In this document: positions 8,275 through 16,443 of the stretch, in pieces | How positions within the stretch are numbered: the first letter of the stretch is position 1 | Layout: each line of letters begins with the position of its first letter | Assembly (NCBI RefSeq): GCF_000402035.1 | Contig: NC_021295.1 | Coordinates: 62,001 to 126,000 of the forward strand | Reading direction: 5' to 3' | DNA length: 64,000 nucleotides | Origin: Caballeronia insecticola | GTDB taxonomy: Bacteria; Pseudomonadota; Gammaproteobacteria; Burkholderiales; Burkholderiaceae | Position numbers and translations under genes: made by a program | The notes under the pieces: generated by a model | What the model was told of the DNA's origin: nothing | Seen by the model: only the letters and a program-made list of their open reading frames with translations | Databases searched by the model: none

Positions 8275-9234
8275 ATGAGTGAACGACCAACGATGCGGGC
8301 AATCCAGCAGACAGAATGGGGCTCGCTCGACAGCATGAAACTTGTTGATGTGCCTCGGCCGACTCTGCTGCCGACCGAGGTACTCGTCCGGGTGAAAGCG
8401 GTGGGTGTGAATCCGATCGACTATCACACGGCGATGAGCCGGGGGTACATGAACGCACTGTCGTTGCCCCATATCCCGGGATGGGACATCGCAGGCATCG
8501 TGGAAGAAGTCGGATTCGGTACGAATCGCTTCAAGGTCGGCGATGAGGTCTTTGGTTTTCCACGCTTCCCGCGCGCAGCCGGCGGATTCGCCGAGTATGC
8601 CGCCGTGCCGTCGCGGCAAGTCGCCTTGAAGCCTCCGAACATCAGTTTCGAGGGAGCATCCGCGGTGGCGCTTGCGGGTCTTACGGCGTGGCAGATGCTC
8701 GTCGACGTTGCCGACGTTGGCCCGGGTTCGAAAGTTCTGGTCAATGGGGCGGCGGGCGGCGTGGGCCATCTTGCTGTCCAGATCGCCAAGGCTCGAGGCG
8801 CACACGTTACCGCGGTCGCGCGAAAAGAGAAGCACGATTTCGTGCGGGGGCTGGGTGCGGACCGACTCATCGACTACACGACTTCTGTCGTCACGGACGA
8901 GATCCGCGACGCAGACGTAGTGATCGAGTTGGCTGGAGGGAGCGCGACCATTCCGATGCTCAAGGCGCTTCGCCGGGACGGATTGCTGATCAGCGCGAGA
9001 AAGCTTCCGGACATTTCAGAGATCCAGGCGGAAGCCGCCACACTAGGCGTGAGAGCCGCTTCGTTTGTGGCCGAGCCGGACCATTCGGGGTTACAGCATC
9101 TCGCGGCGTTGATCAACCGCGGCGCGCTCAAAGTGGAAGTGTCGTCGGTCATGCCGTTCGAGAAGGCAGTCGAGGCGTTGGAGCGAATCCCGCAGGGGCA
9201 TGCCGTCGGGAAGACCGTTCTCAGGATCGGATGA
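8275..9234 (+). CDS. NADPH:quinone oxidoreductase-like MDR protein (zinc-free)
   Basis: This 319-aa medium-chain dehydrogenase/reductase starts at ATG 8275, with GGAG at 8265-8268. The N-terminal GroES-like domain carries VKAVGVNPIDYHTAM and PGWDIAGIVEEVG. The Rossmann domain has the cofactor loop VNGAAGGVGHLAVQIAKA, and LGADRLIDYT follows the second strand. The zinc-binding cysteines of alcohol dehydrogenases are absent, as expected for the quinone reductase/zeta-crystallin branch. It should reduce quinones, enals or enones with NADPH in the cytosol. The tautomerase follows 107 bases downstream on the same strand. Confidence 0.88.
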   Translation: MSERPTMRAIQQTEWGSLDSMKLVDVPRPTLLPTEVLVRVKAVGVNPIDYHTAMSRGYMNALSLPHIPGWDIAGIVEEVGFGTNRFKVGDEVFGFPRFPRAAGGFAEYAAVPSRQVALKPPNISFEGASAVALAGLTAWQMLVDVADVGPGSKVLVNGAAGGVGHLAVQIAKARGAHVTAVARKEKHDFVRGLGADRLIDYTTSVVTDEIRDADVVIELAGGSATIPMLKALRRDGLLISARKLPDISEIQAEAATLGVRAASFVAEPDHSGLQHLAALINRGALKVEVSSVMPFEKAVEALERIPQGHAVGKTVLRIG

Positions 9235-9341
9235 GACCGACGAGGCGGCTTGACGTTGCTTAGGCCATTTAATAGGCTAGTCATACGGGCATCGAAGATT
9301 CACGCCTGTTTGCTAACAGCGTCACTATCGGGACGGAAGCA

Positions 9342-9791
9342 ATGCCTACTTACCATGTGTCGGCTACAGAGGGTTTGCTCGACGACAAAGCGCGGGCGCG
9401 GCTCGCGAATGAAATCACTCGGGCTCATAGTCTTGCGACGGGAGCACAAAGTTTTTTCGCACAGGTCCTCTTCCACGAGACGCCGAAGCGATTTCACTTT
9501 ATGGGTGGAAAGCCGGTCGATTCCGAACAGGTCTTCGTGCATGGACATATCCGATCCGGACGGACCACCGATCAGAAAGTTAAGCTCCTCGGCGATATTC
9601 TCGGCTCGGTTCGACAAGTTACAGGCCTCGATTCCAGATACGTCTGGATTTACCTGTCCGAATTACCCCCATCGGACATGATCGAGTACGGGCAAGTGTT
9701 ACCCCAGCCCGGCGCCGAATCAGCGTGGTTGCAAGCGCTGTCTGAAGAGGACCGCGCTTATCTGAACCGGTTGGCTGAGCGCGCGGAGTGA
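9342..9791 (+). CDS. cis-3-chloroacrylic acid dehalogenase-like tautomerase (cis-CaaD/Cg10062 type)
   Basis: This is a 149-codon member of the tautomerase superfamily with Pro immediately after the initiator Met. Numbering from that Pro, all six residues known to be catalytic in cis-3-chloroacrylic acid dehalogenase are at the exact positions: Pro1, His28, Arg70, Arg73 (in HIRSGR), Tyr103 (in WIYLSEL) and Glu114 (in MIEYGQ). Length and the PQPG stretch after Glu114 also fit. cis-CaaD hydrates and dehalogenates 3-chloroacrylate in 1,3-dichloropropene breakdown. The homologue Cg10062 has the same six residues but acts poorly as a dehalogenase and hydrates propiolate, so the residues alone do not settle the substrate. 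The neighbouring OFA transporter and quinone oxidoreductase could supply or process unsaturated acids. Confidence 0.85.
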   Translation: MPTYHVSATEGLLDDKARARLANEITRAHSLATGAQSFFAQVLFHETPKRFHFMGGKPVDSEQVFVHGHIRSGRTTDQKVKLLGDILGSVRQVTGLDSRYVWIYLSELPPSDMIEYGQVLPQPGAESAWLQALSEEDRAYLNRLAERAE

Positions 9792-9876
9792 GTCAGGGCT
9801 CGGCATCTGCCCGTCCGTGGTACGCCGCGAACCTTCACGTCGTACGCTGGCCGGGCGCCGGTGAGCCGCCCCGCAG

Positions 9877-10335
9877 TCAACTCTGCGTGGCAAAGGATGA
9901 GACCTTCACTGGCTCGCCGAGGAAGCGTCGTGCCTCGGAGACCAGGATCATCTGATTGCAGTTGAAGGGAATCTTTCCCTGCGAGACAGGCTTGAAGACC
10001 TCGTCGCGAGGGTGAATCGGAAGGCCTGTCAGCGAACAGAACGACGGCCATCGCGCCTTTGCCGTTCGCCATATCTGCTCGTCGTACCGCCCGGTCATGG
10101 GGTCGCTCCAGCGGACGGTCATCGTGCACGATGTGATGCGTTCAATGATCGCCACATGAATGTCGCGCGAGCTTGGGGCGACGTGAGCGGGGGGCTTTCT
10201 CGATGTCGAACGGCGGCGGACGGGGCCGCCCGTTTTGAACGACGCTAGCTGATCACGCCGCGCAACGGCGGCCATGGGAAATATCAAATCAAGCAGGGCA
10301 CGGCTTACCACCAGGTCATCGGCAACTTTACTCAT
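9877..10335 (-). CDS. DUF3331 domain protein
   Basis: This 152-aa protein matches the DUF3331 pattern found mainly in Paraburkholderia, Caballeronia and Burkholderia: a basic N-terminal half, then TVRWSDPMTGRYDEQIWR, a Cys-containing turn (FCSLTGLPI), a second Cys (FNCNQMILVSEARRFLG) and a short tail. Repeated Cys near turns suggests a small metal-stabilised fold, but this is not established. I placed the start at the ATG at 10335, because the 19 residues before it are not like the family; a start at 10392 is possible. It is convergent with the tautomerase gene and has no obvious partner. Function is unknown. Confidence 0.75.
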   Translation of the reverse strand: MSKVADDLVVSRALLDLIFPMAAVARRDQLASFKTGGPVRRRSTSRKPPAHVAPSSRDIHVAIIERITSCTMTVRWSDPMTGRYDEQIWRTAKARWPSFCSLTGLPIHPRDEVFKPVSQGKIPFNCNQMILVSEARRFLGEPVKVSSFATQS

Positions 10336-10392
10336 CGCGGAAGTTTCCCATCTTCGGTTCAAAGATTCGATTCGCTCACGCACTGGAATCAC

Positions 10393-10731
10393 ACGCCTCG
10401 CTTGAAGGGCGCATGGAAAGCGGATTCCGATTCAACCACCAACCGTACCTGGCCAGCTAAATTCGGTTCGAGCGGTCGATGGCAGGCAGGAGCGAAAGCT
10501 TTGGCCAACTCGCGAGGCTTCGCTCAACGTCAGTGGAACAGAATCGAAGATGGCCAACAATTGCACGAAGGTATTGCCCACGGTTCGTGCCATGGATCCG
10601 ATGAACAGGCCGTCGTGATGCTACGCAACTGTGTCGATAACTCAGGACCGTTTTGCAGCGACATCGCCATCGAGCGCTGCATTCGTCTGATCGATTCGTC
10701 CGGCTCGAGTCAACGCGCCTGAGCACCGTGT
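10393..10731. other. Intergenic stretch, nothing recognised
   Basis: About 340 bases lie between the DUF3331 gene start and the LysR gene end. Frames exist on both strands but none has a ribosome site plus a protein-like sequence. I see no strong inverted repeat or repeat array. Confidence 0.5.
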
Positions 10732-11694
10732 TCAGAGCGAAGCGGATATGTCGTTGCCGGATGCACTGCTGTCGCCCTCTGGAACGAGCGCGTACGCGGG
10801 GCCGTGTTGAAGGCTGAAATCGATCATGATGGCGCGGGCCAATCGTGCGATCGATTCGGGCAGGAAACTGTCGGGGCTTCGACGGTAGGAGACCACGATC
10901 GGGAAAGTGGGGATCCGATGGGCGACCTGCAGGACATGAAGCTGACCGTTCTCGATCTCGTGTTGCACGAAGGCGGTCGGTACCGCGGCGATCCCGAAGC
11001 CGTCTACGACAAGCTTGCTGATCGCCGCTGCCGATGAGAAGCAGTTGATTTGCACCTGGTTCTCGCCGGCGGCTGAAAACAGCCCCGTGATGTAGGCATG
11101 GGGTCTTGAATGTCTGGGAAAGCTGACGATCTGAAACGCAGCAAGCTGCGCCTCCGTCAGTATTTGCGTCGAAATTCCCAAGCCTGGACTGCCGATCCAG
11201 GACATCGGGAAACTACCGAGCATGGCGTTATCCACGTCCGCGCCGTTGACCGGTGTGCTTAGCAGCGCGGCGTCCAGATGTCCGCTTGAAACCTGGGCCG
11301 AGAGATTGGCCGACGTATCACTGGTCAGTTCGAGCGTCAGGCTTGGATACTCCTCACGAATGCGCTTGAGCAGTTCCAAAAGCCACGTATGGATGACGAC
11401 TTCGATCGCGCCCAGACGCAGGATGCCACCGATTTTCTTCCTGTCCCCCACGCTTTCCAGCATGGTCCGAGAAATTTGAACGATTTGCTCCGCGTACGGT
11501 AGTGCTTTTGTTCCGTCCTGTGTGAGCGTGATATCGCGCGGCCCTCGTTCAAAGAGCTTCACGCCCAGTTCCAATTCGAGTGCGGAAATTCGGCTGGAGA
11601 TGGCGGCCTGAGTCGCGTGCATCCGTTCGGCCGTCAGCCGGAAGTTCCGAAGCCGTGCTAACCATACAAACGTCTCGAGGAAACGGACATTCAT
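10732..11694 (-). CDS. LysR-family transcriptional regulator
   Basis: This 320-aa LysR protein starts at the ATG at 11694 (MNVRFLETFVWLARLRNF). A longer frame reaches 11775, but its extra 27 residues precede the conserved helix. The winged helix is at about residues 4-60, with TAERMHATQAAISSRISALE, followed by the KLFERGPRDITLT wing. The substrate-binding domain follows, with the GGILRLGAIEVV beginning. It is divergent from the DUF2848 - amidase - binding protein - M24 operon, with 184 bases between the two starts, so it is the probable regulator of that operon. Confidence 0.9.
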   Translation of the reverse strand: MNVRFLETFVWLARLRNFRLTAERMHATQAAISSRISALELELGVKLFERGPRDITLTQDGTKALPYAEQIVQISRTMLESVGDRKKIGGILRLGAIEVVIHTWLLELLKRIREEYPSLTLELTSDTSANLSAQVSSGHLDAALLSTPVNGADVDNAMLGSFPMSWIGSPGLGISTQILTEAQLAAFQIVSFPRHSRPHAYITGLFSAAGENQVQINCFSSAAAISKLVVDGFGIAAVPTAFVQHEIENGQLHVLQVAHRIPTFPIVVSYRRSPDSFLPESIARLARAIMIDFSLQHGPAYALVPEGDSSASGNDISASL

Positions 11695-11878
11695 TCCGCA
11701 CGACTCGCAAGCGATGAACCCTGAAGGAGCGCTTATTTTAGCGTCTGACGAGCCATATCGTCGGACCAGCTGCACGCCAACAAGAAAAAGTATGGGTAGC
11801 CATCAAGATTTATTTGTTGGACACCCGGCGCGTCTTGAGGAAAAACTGTTCTCATCGCCACCTTCTGTCCTACCGATC

Positions 11879-12562
11879 ATGTCCACGCATCGATTCTCGA
11901 TACAGGATGGCCCCGAAGTTTTCTTCAAGGCGACCCGCCTGGTGATTGCCAGCTGGTGTGGTCGAAGCGCCGAGGAGGTCGAGCGCCACATCGAAGAACT
12001 GGTGGCGATCGGCGTGAGGCGTCCCTCCAGAATTCCCGGCTTTCATGAGCTCTCCCCGTCGCTTGTCACCCTGAACGAGACAATCGATGTGGTGGGCGAT
12101 CACTCGTCAGGGGAAGTCGAGGCGGTCTTGTTGTACGACGAGGATCATGGGCTGCTGGTAGGCATCGGCTCCGACCACACTGACCGGAAAACCGAGAGCT
12201 ATGACCTGGTGGTCTCGAAACAGATGTGCGCGAAACCCTTGGGCTCATCGGTATGGCGCTACGACGAAGTTGCAGGACACTGGGACGACATAGTCGCACG
12301 AAGTTGGTGCATCGACGAACAAGGTGAGCGGATGCTCTACCAGCAAGGGGAGCTGGCTCGATTGTTATCTGCGGACGAGGTCCTGGATCAGGTCAGCGCA
12401 ACCCGGCTCGTGCGTCCGGGCACGGTTATTTTCTGCGGGACTCAACCGCTGCTAAGAGCATTCACGTCGTCGATTCGCTTCGAGATGGAGCTGTTCGACC
12501 CGATCCTGCAGCGCACCCTCAGGCATACCTATGCGGTCAATGCACTTGCGCATGTAGAATGA
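11879..12562 (+). CDS. DUF2848 family protein
   Basis: This 227-aa protein is of the DUF2848 type. Recognisable pieces are the RLVIASWCGRSAEEVERHI segment near the start, a mid-protein GIGSDHTDRKTE motif rich in acidic and His residues, QMCAKPLGSSVWRYDEV, and the late RPGTVIFCGTQP. The last two resemble the fumarylacetoacetate-hydrolase-like fold, where an acid and His cluster holds a metal. That similarity is my inference. ATG 11879 is where conservation begins but lacks a clear ribosome site, and the frame extends upstream to 11714. It is first in the operon with amidase (11-bp gap), a Liv-type binding protein and an M24 protein, which suggests a hydrolytic step on an amide-derived substrate. 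Confidence 0.75.
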   Translation: MSTHRFSIQDGPEVFFKATRLVIASWCGRSAEEVERHIEELVAIGVRRPSRIPGFHELSPSLVTLNETIDVVGDHSSGEVEAVLLYDEDHGLLVGIGSDHTDRKTESYDLVVSKQMCAKPLGSSVWRYDEVAGHWDDIVARSWCIDEQGERMLYQQGELARLLSADEVLDQVSATRLVRPGTVIFCGTQPLLRAFTSSIRFEMELFDPILQRTLRHTYAVNALAHVE

Positions 12563-12573
12563 CGGGAACATAG

Positions 12574-13956
12574 ATGATAAAAGCACTCCAGAACGTGCTT
12601 TCATCGGGTCACGTCACTGCGTCTGGCTTGCTCGATGATTCGCTGGAAAGAATTGCGCGGGACAGGCGTGATCATGATGCGGTCTATGTGAGCGTGAATC
12701 GCGAGTCCGCTCGTAAGGCCGCTAAGACGAGCGACGCGCTGCGTGATCGGGGCTATGTGCCCTCGTCGATCGCCGGGCTGCCGGTCTCGATCAAGGACTT
12801 GTTCGACGTCAAGGGAGAAGTGACATCGGCGGGGTCGCGTGTATTGCGAGAGGCTCGGCCGGCCACGCGTGACGCAGTCGTGATATCCCGCCTTCGAGAC
12901 GCCGGTGCGGTATTTGTGGGAAGAACGAACATGAGCGAGTTCGCCTATTCGGGACTCGGCCTGAATCCATATTGCGGAACCGCGCGTAATCCGAGTGATC
13001 CGCGACGTGTCGCGGGCGGCTCGAGTTCGGGCGCAGCCGTTTCAGTGGCGCTTGGTCACGTAGCCTGGAGTCTGGGCACCGACACGGGCGGTTCGTTGCG
13101 GATCCCTGCCGCTTTCTGCGGCTTGACGGCGTTCAAGCCAACCGCGCGTCGTGTTCCATTGGACGGTGTGTTGCCGCTTGCTGCCGCGTTCGATTCGGTC
13201 GGCGCGATTGCGCAAAGCGTCGACTGTTGTGTCGCCGCGGACAGTGTCATCTCGTCTCACGTCCTCGACACTTCGCCGCGTGCCCTGGAGTCGCTGCGGA
13301 TTGGCGTACTTTTTGGAGGCGTGGTCGACGAGACAGATGATCAAACGCACGCGGCCTTCTACGAAGTCATTCGTCGGCTCATTGATGCGGGCGTGTCGAT
13401 CGTGGCGTTCGATTTTCCCGAATTGAATGAAGTCCTCGCACTTGCTCCTCAGGCCGGAATTACGGCCGCGCAAGCGTGGGGATGGCACCGGCATCATATC
13501 AAGGAGAGCGCTCATCTCTATGACCCGCGGGTTCTGGCGCGCATTCGGAAGGGCGAACATCTCCTTGCCGCCGACTACATCGAACTTCTGAAGACGCGGG
13601 AGTTTTTTATTGGCGCATCGCAGCGCCGTCTCTCTGATTTTGACGCGTGGATAATGCCAACCGTAGCGACTGTCGCACCGCTGGCGGAGCCGCTACTCGA
13701 GGACGATGATGCTTTTTTCTCCACGAACGCCCGCGTCCTGCGCAATCCCGGCATCGTGAATCTCATGGACGGGTGCGCGCTCACGCTGCCGTGTCATCGA
13801 GAGGGCGCATTGCCGGTGGGGGTATCGATCGTCGGGACGTCCATGGCCGACGCGAGCGTGTTGGCGGTCGGACGCAGCATCGAGTCGCTTCTCAGGCAGT
13901 GCGGGCTGGGCAAGTCGGCGATCGAAGACAGTCTGCCGGGAGGCGCACACGGCTAG
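12574..13956 (+). CDS. Amidase signature (AS) family amidase
   Basis: This 460-aa amidase signature enzyme has the complete Ser-cisSer-Lys triad. Lys74 is in VSIKDLF, the cis-Ser150 in GGSSSG, and the nucleophile Ser174 in TDTGGSLR. The 24-residue spacing between the two serines is the same as in fatty-acid amide hydrolase. These enzymes hydrolyse amides to an acid plus ammonia or an amine in the cytosol. There is no signal peptide. The gene begins 11 bases after DUF2848 and is followed by the substrate-binding protein, so it probably acts on what that protein imports. The substrate (aryl or alkyl amide, allophanate-like, mandelamide-like) cannot be read. Confidence 0.9.
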   Translation: MIKALQNVLSSGHVTASGLLDDSLERIARDRRDHDAVYVSVNRESARKAAKTSDALRDRGYVPSSIAGLPVSIKDLFDVKGEVTSAGSRVLREARPATRDAVVISRLRDAGAVFVGRTNMSEFAYSGLGLNPYCGTARNPSDPRRVAGGSSSGAAVSVALGHVAWSLGTDTGGSLRIPAAFCGLTAFKPTARRVPLDGVLPLAAAFDSVGAIAQSVDCCVAADSVISSHVLDTSPRALESLRIGVLFGGVVDETDDQTHAAFYEVIRRLIDAGVSIVAFDFPELNEVLALAPQAGITAAQAWGWHRHHIKESAHLYDPRVLARIRKGEHLLAADYIELLKTREFFIGASQRRLSDFDAWIMPTVATVAPLAEPLLEDDDAFFSTNARVLRNPGIVNLMDGCALTLPCHREGALPVGVSIVGTSMADASVLAVGRSIESLLRQCGLGKSAIEDSLPGGAHG

Positions 13957-14018
13957 AGGCTGGATGCCGGCCGCTGCCCGGTCGAAGTACGGTTCTTCAT
14001 CTTTCTAAGGGCTGCAAG

Positions 14019-15179
14019 GTGAAACACGTCTTGGTGAAGTGCTTGAACGCGTGTCTGTCCGTGACGTTCGCGTCGGGTATCCTTGGCGCGTCGCATGGCG
14101 CCCACGCGGCGGCGGACGCAACGGTCATCATTGGGCACGCGGCACCTCTCACGGGTCAACTGGCCGCGATCGGCAAGGACAGCGAGAACGCGGCGCAAAT
14201 GGCGGTCGATGAAATCAATGCGCAGGGACTGCTGATCGGCGGAAAGCAGGTGACGCTCAAACTCGAGTCGCAGGACGATGCGGCGGATCCCCGCACCGGA
14301 ACTCAGGTTGCGCAGAAGCTCGTGGATGACGGCGTGGTCGCTATCGTCGGAGATATCAATTCAGGCGTATCGATCCCGGCGTCGCGGATTTACAGCGATG
14401 CGGGCGTGGTTCAGGTGAGTCCGGCCACCACCAATCCCGCCTACACGCAACAAGGCTACAAGACCACCTATCGTCTGGTCGCAACCGATGCAATGCAGGG
14501 ACCGGCGCTGGCGCGATACGCCATACAGTCGCTGCGCGCCAAGCGCGTTGCCGTGATCGACGATTCCACCGCATACGGTCAAGGCCTTGCGCAAGCGTTT
14601 TCGAAGGCCGTGGCAGCGAGTGGGGGATCGGTTGTCGCGCATGAGGCGACCACCGACAAGGCGACAGACTTCCGCGGCGTCCTGACCAGGATCAAAGGCA
14701 CGCGTCCGGACGTCATCATGTATGGCGGCTCGGACGCGACTGCCGGACCACTCGTCAAGCAGGCGGCGAACCTCGGTATCAACGCTCCGATACTCGCGGG
14801 CGACGGTGCCTGTACCGACAAGATGACTTCGCTCGCTGGAAATGCGATCGTCAATCTGGTGTGTTCGGAGGCGGGAATGCCTTTGAGCCGCATGCCGCGT
14901 GGAGCGGAGTTCGAAAAGCGCTTTGTCGACCGGTTCAAGGTGCCGATCAATGCCTACGCCCCGTTCGCGTACGACGCCGTGTACATCATCGTGGACGCCA
15001 TGAAACGTTCGAATTCCACTGACCGCGCCAAGATTCTCGCGGCCATGCCGGCCACGAAGTTCGACGGTGTCACTGGCGATATTTCCTTTGATCCGCACGG
15101 GGACCTTACCCGCGCAGCGGTCACCGTGTATCAATTCAAGGACGACAAGAAGATCGTTGCTGAAGTCGTCAAGGACTGA
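14019..15179 (+). CDS. Branched-chain amino-acid-type ABC substrate-binding protein (LivJ/LivK-like)
   Basis: This 386-aa type I periplasmic binding protein has a Sec signal peptide ending near SHGAHAA. The start is GTG 14019, with AAGG at 14007-14010. The mature protein opens TVIIGHAAPLTGQLAAIGKD, contains GVVAIVGDINSGVSIP, and has YGQGLAQAFSKAV in the second lobe; all are standard for LivJ-like receptors. It would bind an amino acid, amide or other small polar molecule and deliver it to LivHMGF-type permeases. No such permease or ATPase is in this operon, so it must use components encoded elsewhere or work as an orphan. It is cotranscribed with amidase and the M24 protein. Confidence 0.88.
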   Translation: MKHVLVKCLNACLSVTFASGILGASHGAHAAADATVIIGHAAPLTGQLAAIGKDSENAAQMAVDEINAQGLLIGGKQVTLKLESQDDAADPRTGTQVAQKLVDDGVVAIVGDINSGVSIPASRIYSDAGVVQVSPATTNPAYTQQGYKTTYRLVATDAMQGPALARYAIQSLRAKRVAVIDDSTAYGQGLAQAFSKAVAASGGSVVAHEATTDKATDFRGVLTRIKGTRPDVIMYGGSDATAGPLVKQAANLGINAPILAGDGACTDKMTSLAGNAIVNLVCSEAGMPLSRMPRGAEFEKRFVDRFKVPINAYAPFAYDAVYIIVDAMKRSNSTDRAKILAAMPATKFDGVTGDISFDPHGDLTRAAVTVYQFKDDKKIVAEVVKD

Positions 15180-15180
15180 C

Positions 15181-16374
15181 ATGACACGACCAACGGTATC
15201 CACGATCACCCTGACGCGGCGCCAACGCGTCGTGGAGAAACTCGGAGACGCGCAGGCGGATGTTCTCGTCATCTACGCTCAGGGCAGCGCAGCGGGCATC
15301 GCGACGCGCTCTCACGCGTATGCGCGCTATCTGACCGATTGGGATAGCGGCATCTATCCCTCGGCGATCGTGCTGGTACCCGATGCGAAGCCCACGGTAT
15401 TCGTTCCGAACATTTTCCTGGAGCAATTTGGTCGGCACTATGCGCCGGATCTGGAGGTGCGCTTCGTCAAGCCGAATGTGTTCGCTGACGAGGTGGCCAG
15501 GCAAGTACTGGCAAACGCGCGCGCCGGAGGAAAGATTGCCTACATTGGCCGGGCCGAAACACCACAGCCGTTCTGGGAACGAGTACGGGCAACGTGGCAC
15601 GGCCATGAGCTCGTCGATTTCGAGGCAGGGGTAGACTGCCTGCGCGTCGTGCGGAGCGACGCGGAGATTGATACGCATCGGGAAGCCGCACGGATTTGCG
15701 ACGGGCTGTTCGACAGCGCATTTCGATCTGCACGGAGCGGCAAGCCGGTATTCCAGATCAGGGCGGACCTGCAATGTCAGGCGCTCCATGCCGGCTGTGA
15801 CTATGCATCGACGTGGCTCACGTCCAGGCCCGCGGCAGACTACTCTCGCTCCCTGCTCGCCGAGACCAGAAACGTTCCGCAAACAGGAGATCAGTATCTC
15901 GTCGGCCTGATGGTGTTGTTCGAGGGTTGTTGGGGCCATGGAATCCGCATGGCCAATCTGGGTGCACCGACTCGTGCTCAACAGCAGGCGTACGATGCGG
16001 TGTCCGCGATGCATCAGGCGATGCTCGAACAAATGAAACCCGGTGTGGAGATCGGGACGCTTCAGGCAGCGGCAAAAGCTATTCGAGAGCAAAGATACCC
16101 GCAGATCGATACATTCGAGTTTCGCTACGGACATGCGCTCGGGTACGCCTATGACGACCCGCTTCCACAAGGCGCCATGCCGTTCCCACAGCGCTATGAA
16201 AACGAGCCATCGTATCGGGGCGAGGTCCGGCTCGAACGCAACCAATTGTTCGAACTGCATCCGAACGTTTTCGTTCCCGATCTCGCCGGCGCCGCACTGG
16301 GAGACATGGCGCTTGTCACGAATGACGGATACGAACTCTTGACGCGCTTTCCACGTGAGCTGGGGGTATTGTAG
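15181..16374 (+). CDS. M24 (aminopeptidase P/creatinase-like) protein with degenerate metal site
   Basis: This 397-aa protein has a creatinase N-terminal domain (about 1-150) and a pita-bread M24 domain (about 160-390). Start ATG 15181 comes one base after the stop of the binding protein, so translation is probably coupled. The M24 scaffold is clear (GAPTRAQQQAYDAV, MKPGVEIGTL, YGHALGYAY, ERNQLFELHP). The two-metal ligand set of aminopeptidases (two Asp, His, two Glu) is largely missing. The first Asp pair is replaced in MVLFEGCWGHGIRM, the TIEP-type Glu by His in FELHP, and the late ED by GD; only the GH histidine remains. It is probably a metal-free hydrolase, as creatinase is, or a binding protein, rather than a peptidase. 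Confidence 0.78.
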   Translation: MTRPTVSTITLTRRQRVVEKLGDAQADVLVIYAQGSAAGIATRSHAYARYLTDWDSGIYPSAIVLVPDAKPTVFVPNIFLEQFGRHYAPDLEVRFVKPNVFADEVARQVLANARAGGKIAYIGRAETPQPFWERVRATWHGHELVDFEAGVDCLRVVRSDAEIDTHREAARICDGLFDSAFRSARSGKPVFQIRADLQCQALHAGCDYASTWLTSRPAADYSRSLLAETRNVPQTGDQYLVGLMVLFEGCWGHGIRMANLGAPTRAQQQAYDAVSAMHQAMLEQMKPGVEIGTLQAAAKAIREQRYPQIDTFEFRYGHALGYAYDDPLPQGAMPFPQRYENEPSYRGEVRLERNQLFELHPNVFVPDLAGAALGDMALVTNDGYELLTRFPRELGVL

Positions 16375-16376
16375 GA

Positions 16377-16430
16377 GCGACTAAGCGACTAAGCGACTAA
16401 GCGACTAAGCGACTAAGCGACTAAGCGACT
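16377..16430. repeat. Tandem 8-bp repeat GCGACTAA, about 6.75 copies
   Basis: Six exact copies of GCGACTAA plus a final GCGACT run from 16377 to 16430, between the stop of the M24 gene and the stop of the convergent broken oxidoreductase. Because the period is 8, TAA on the plus strand and TAG on the minus strand appear in all three frames. The repeat therefore acts as a translational stop for both neighbours. The copy number is likely to be unstable through slippage. Confidence 0.95.
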
Positions 16431-16443
16431 GGCGCAGGCTGTC

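Noticed and set aside
10402..10722. Plus-strand 106-codon frame after DUF3331
   Set aside because: Composition and lack of motifs suggest a non-coding frame.
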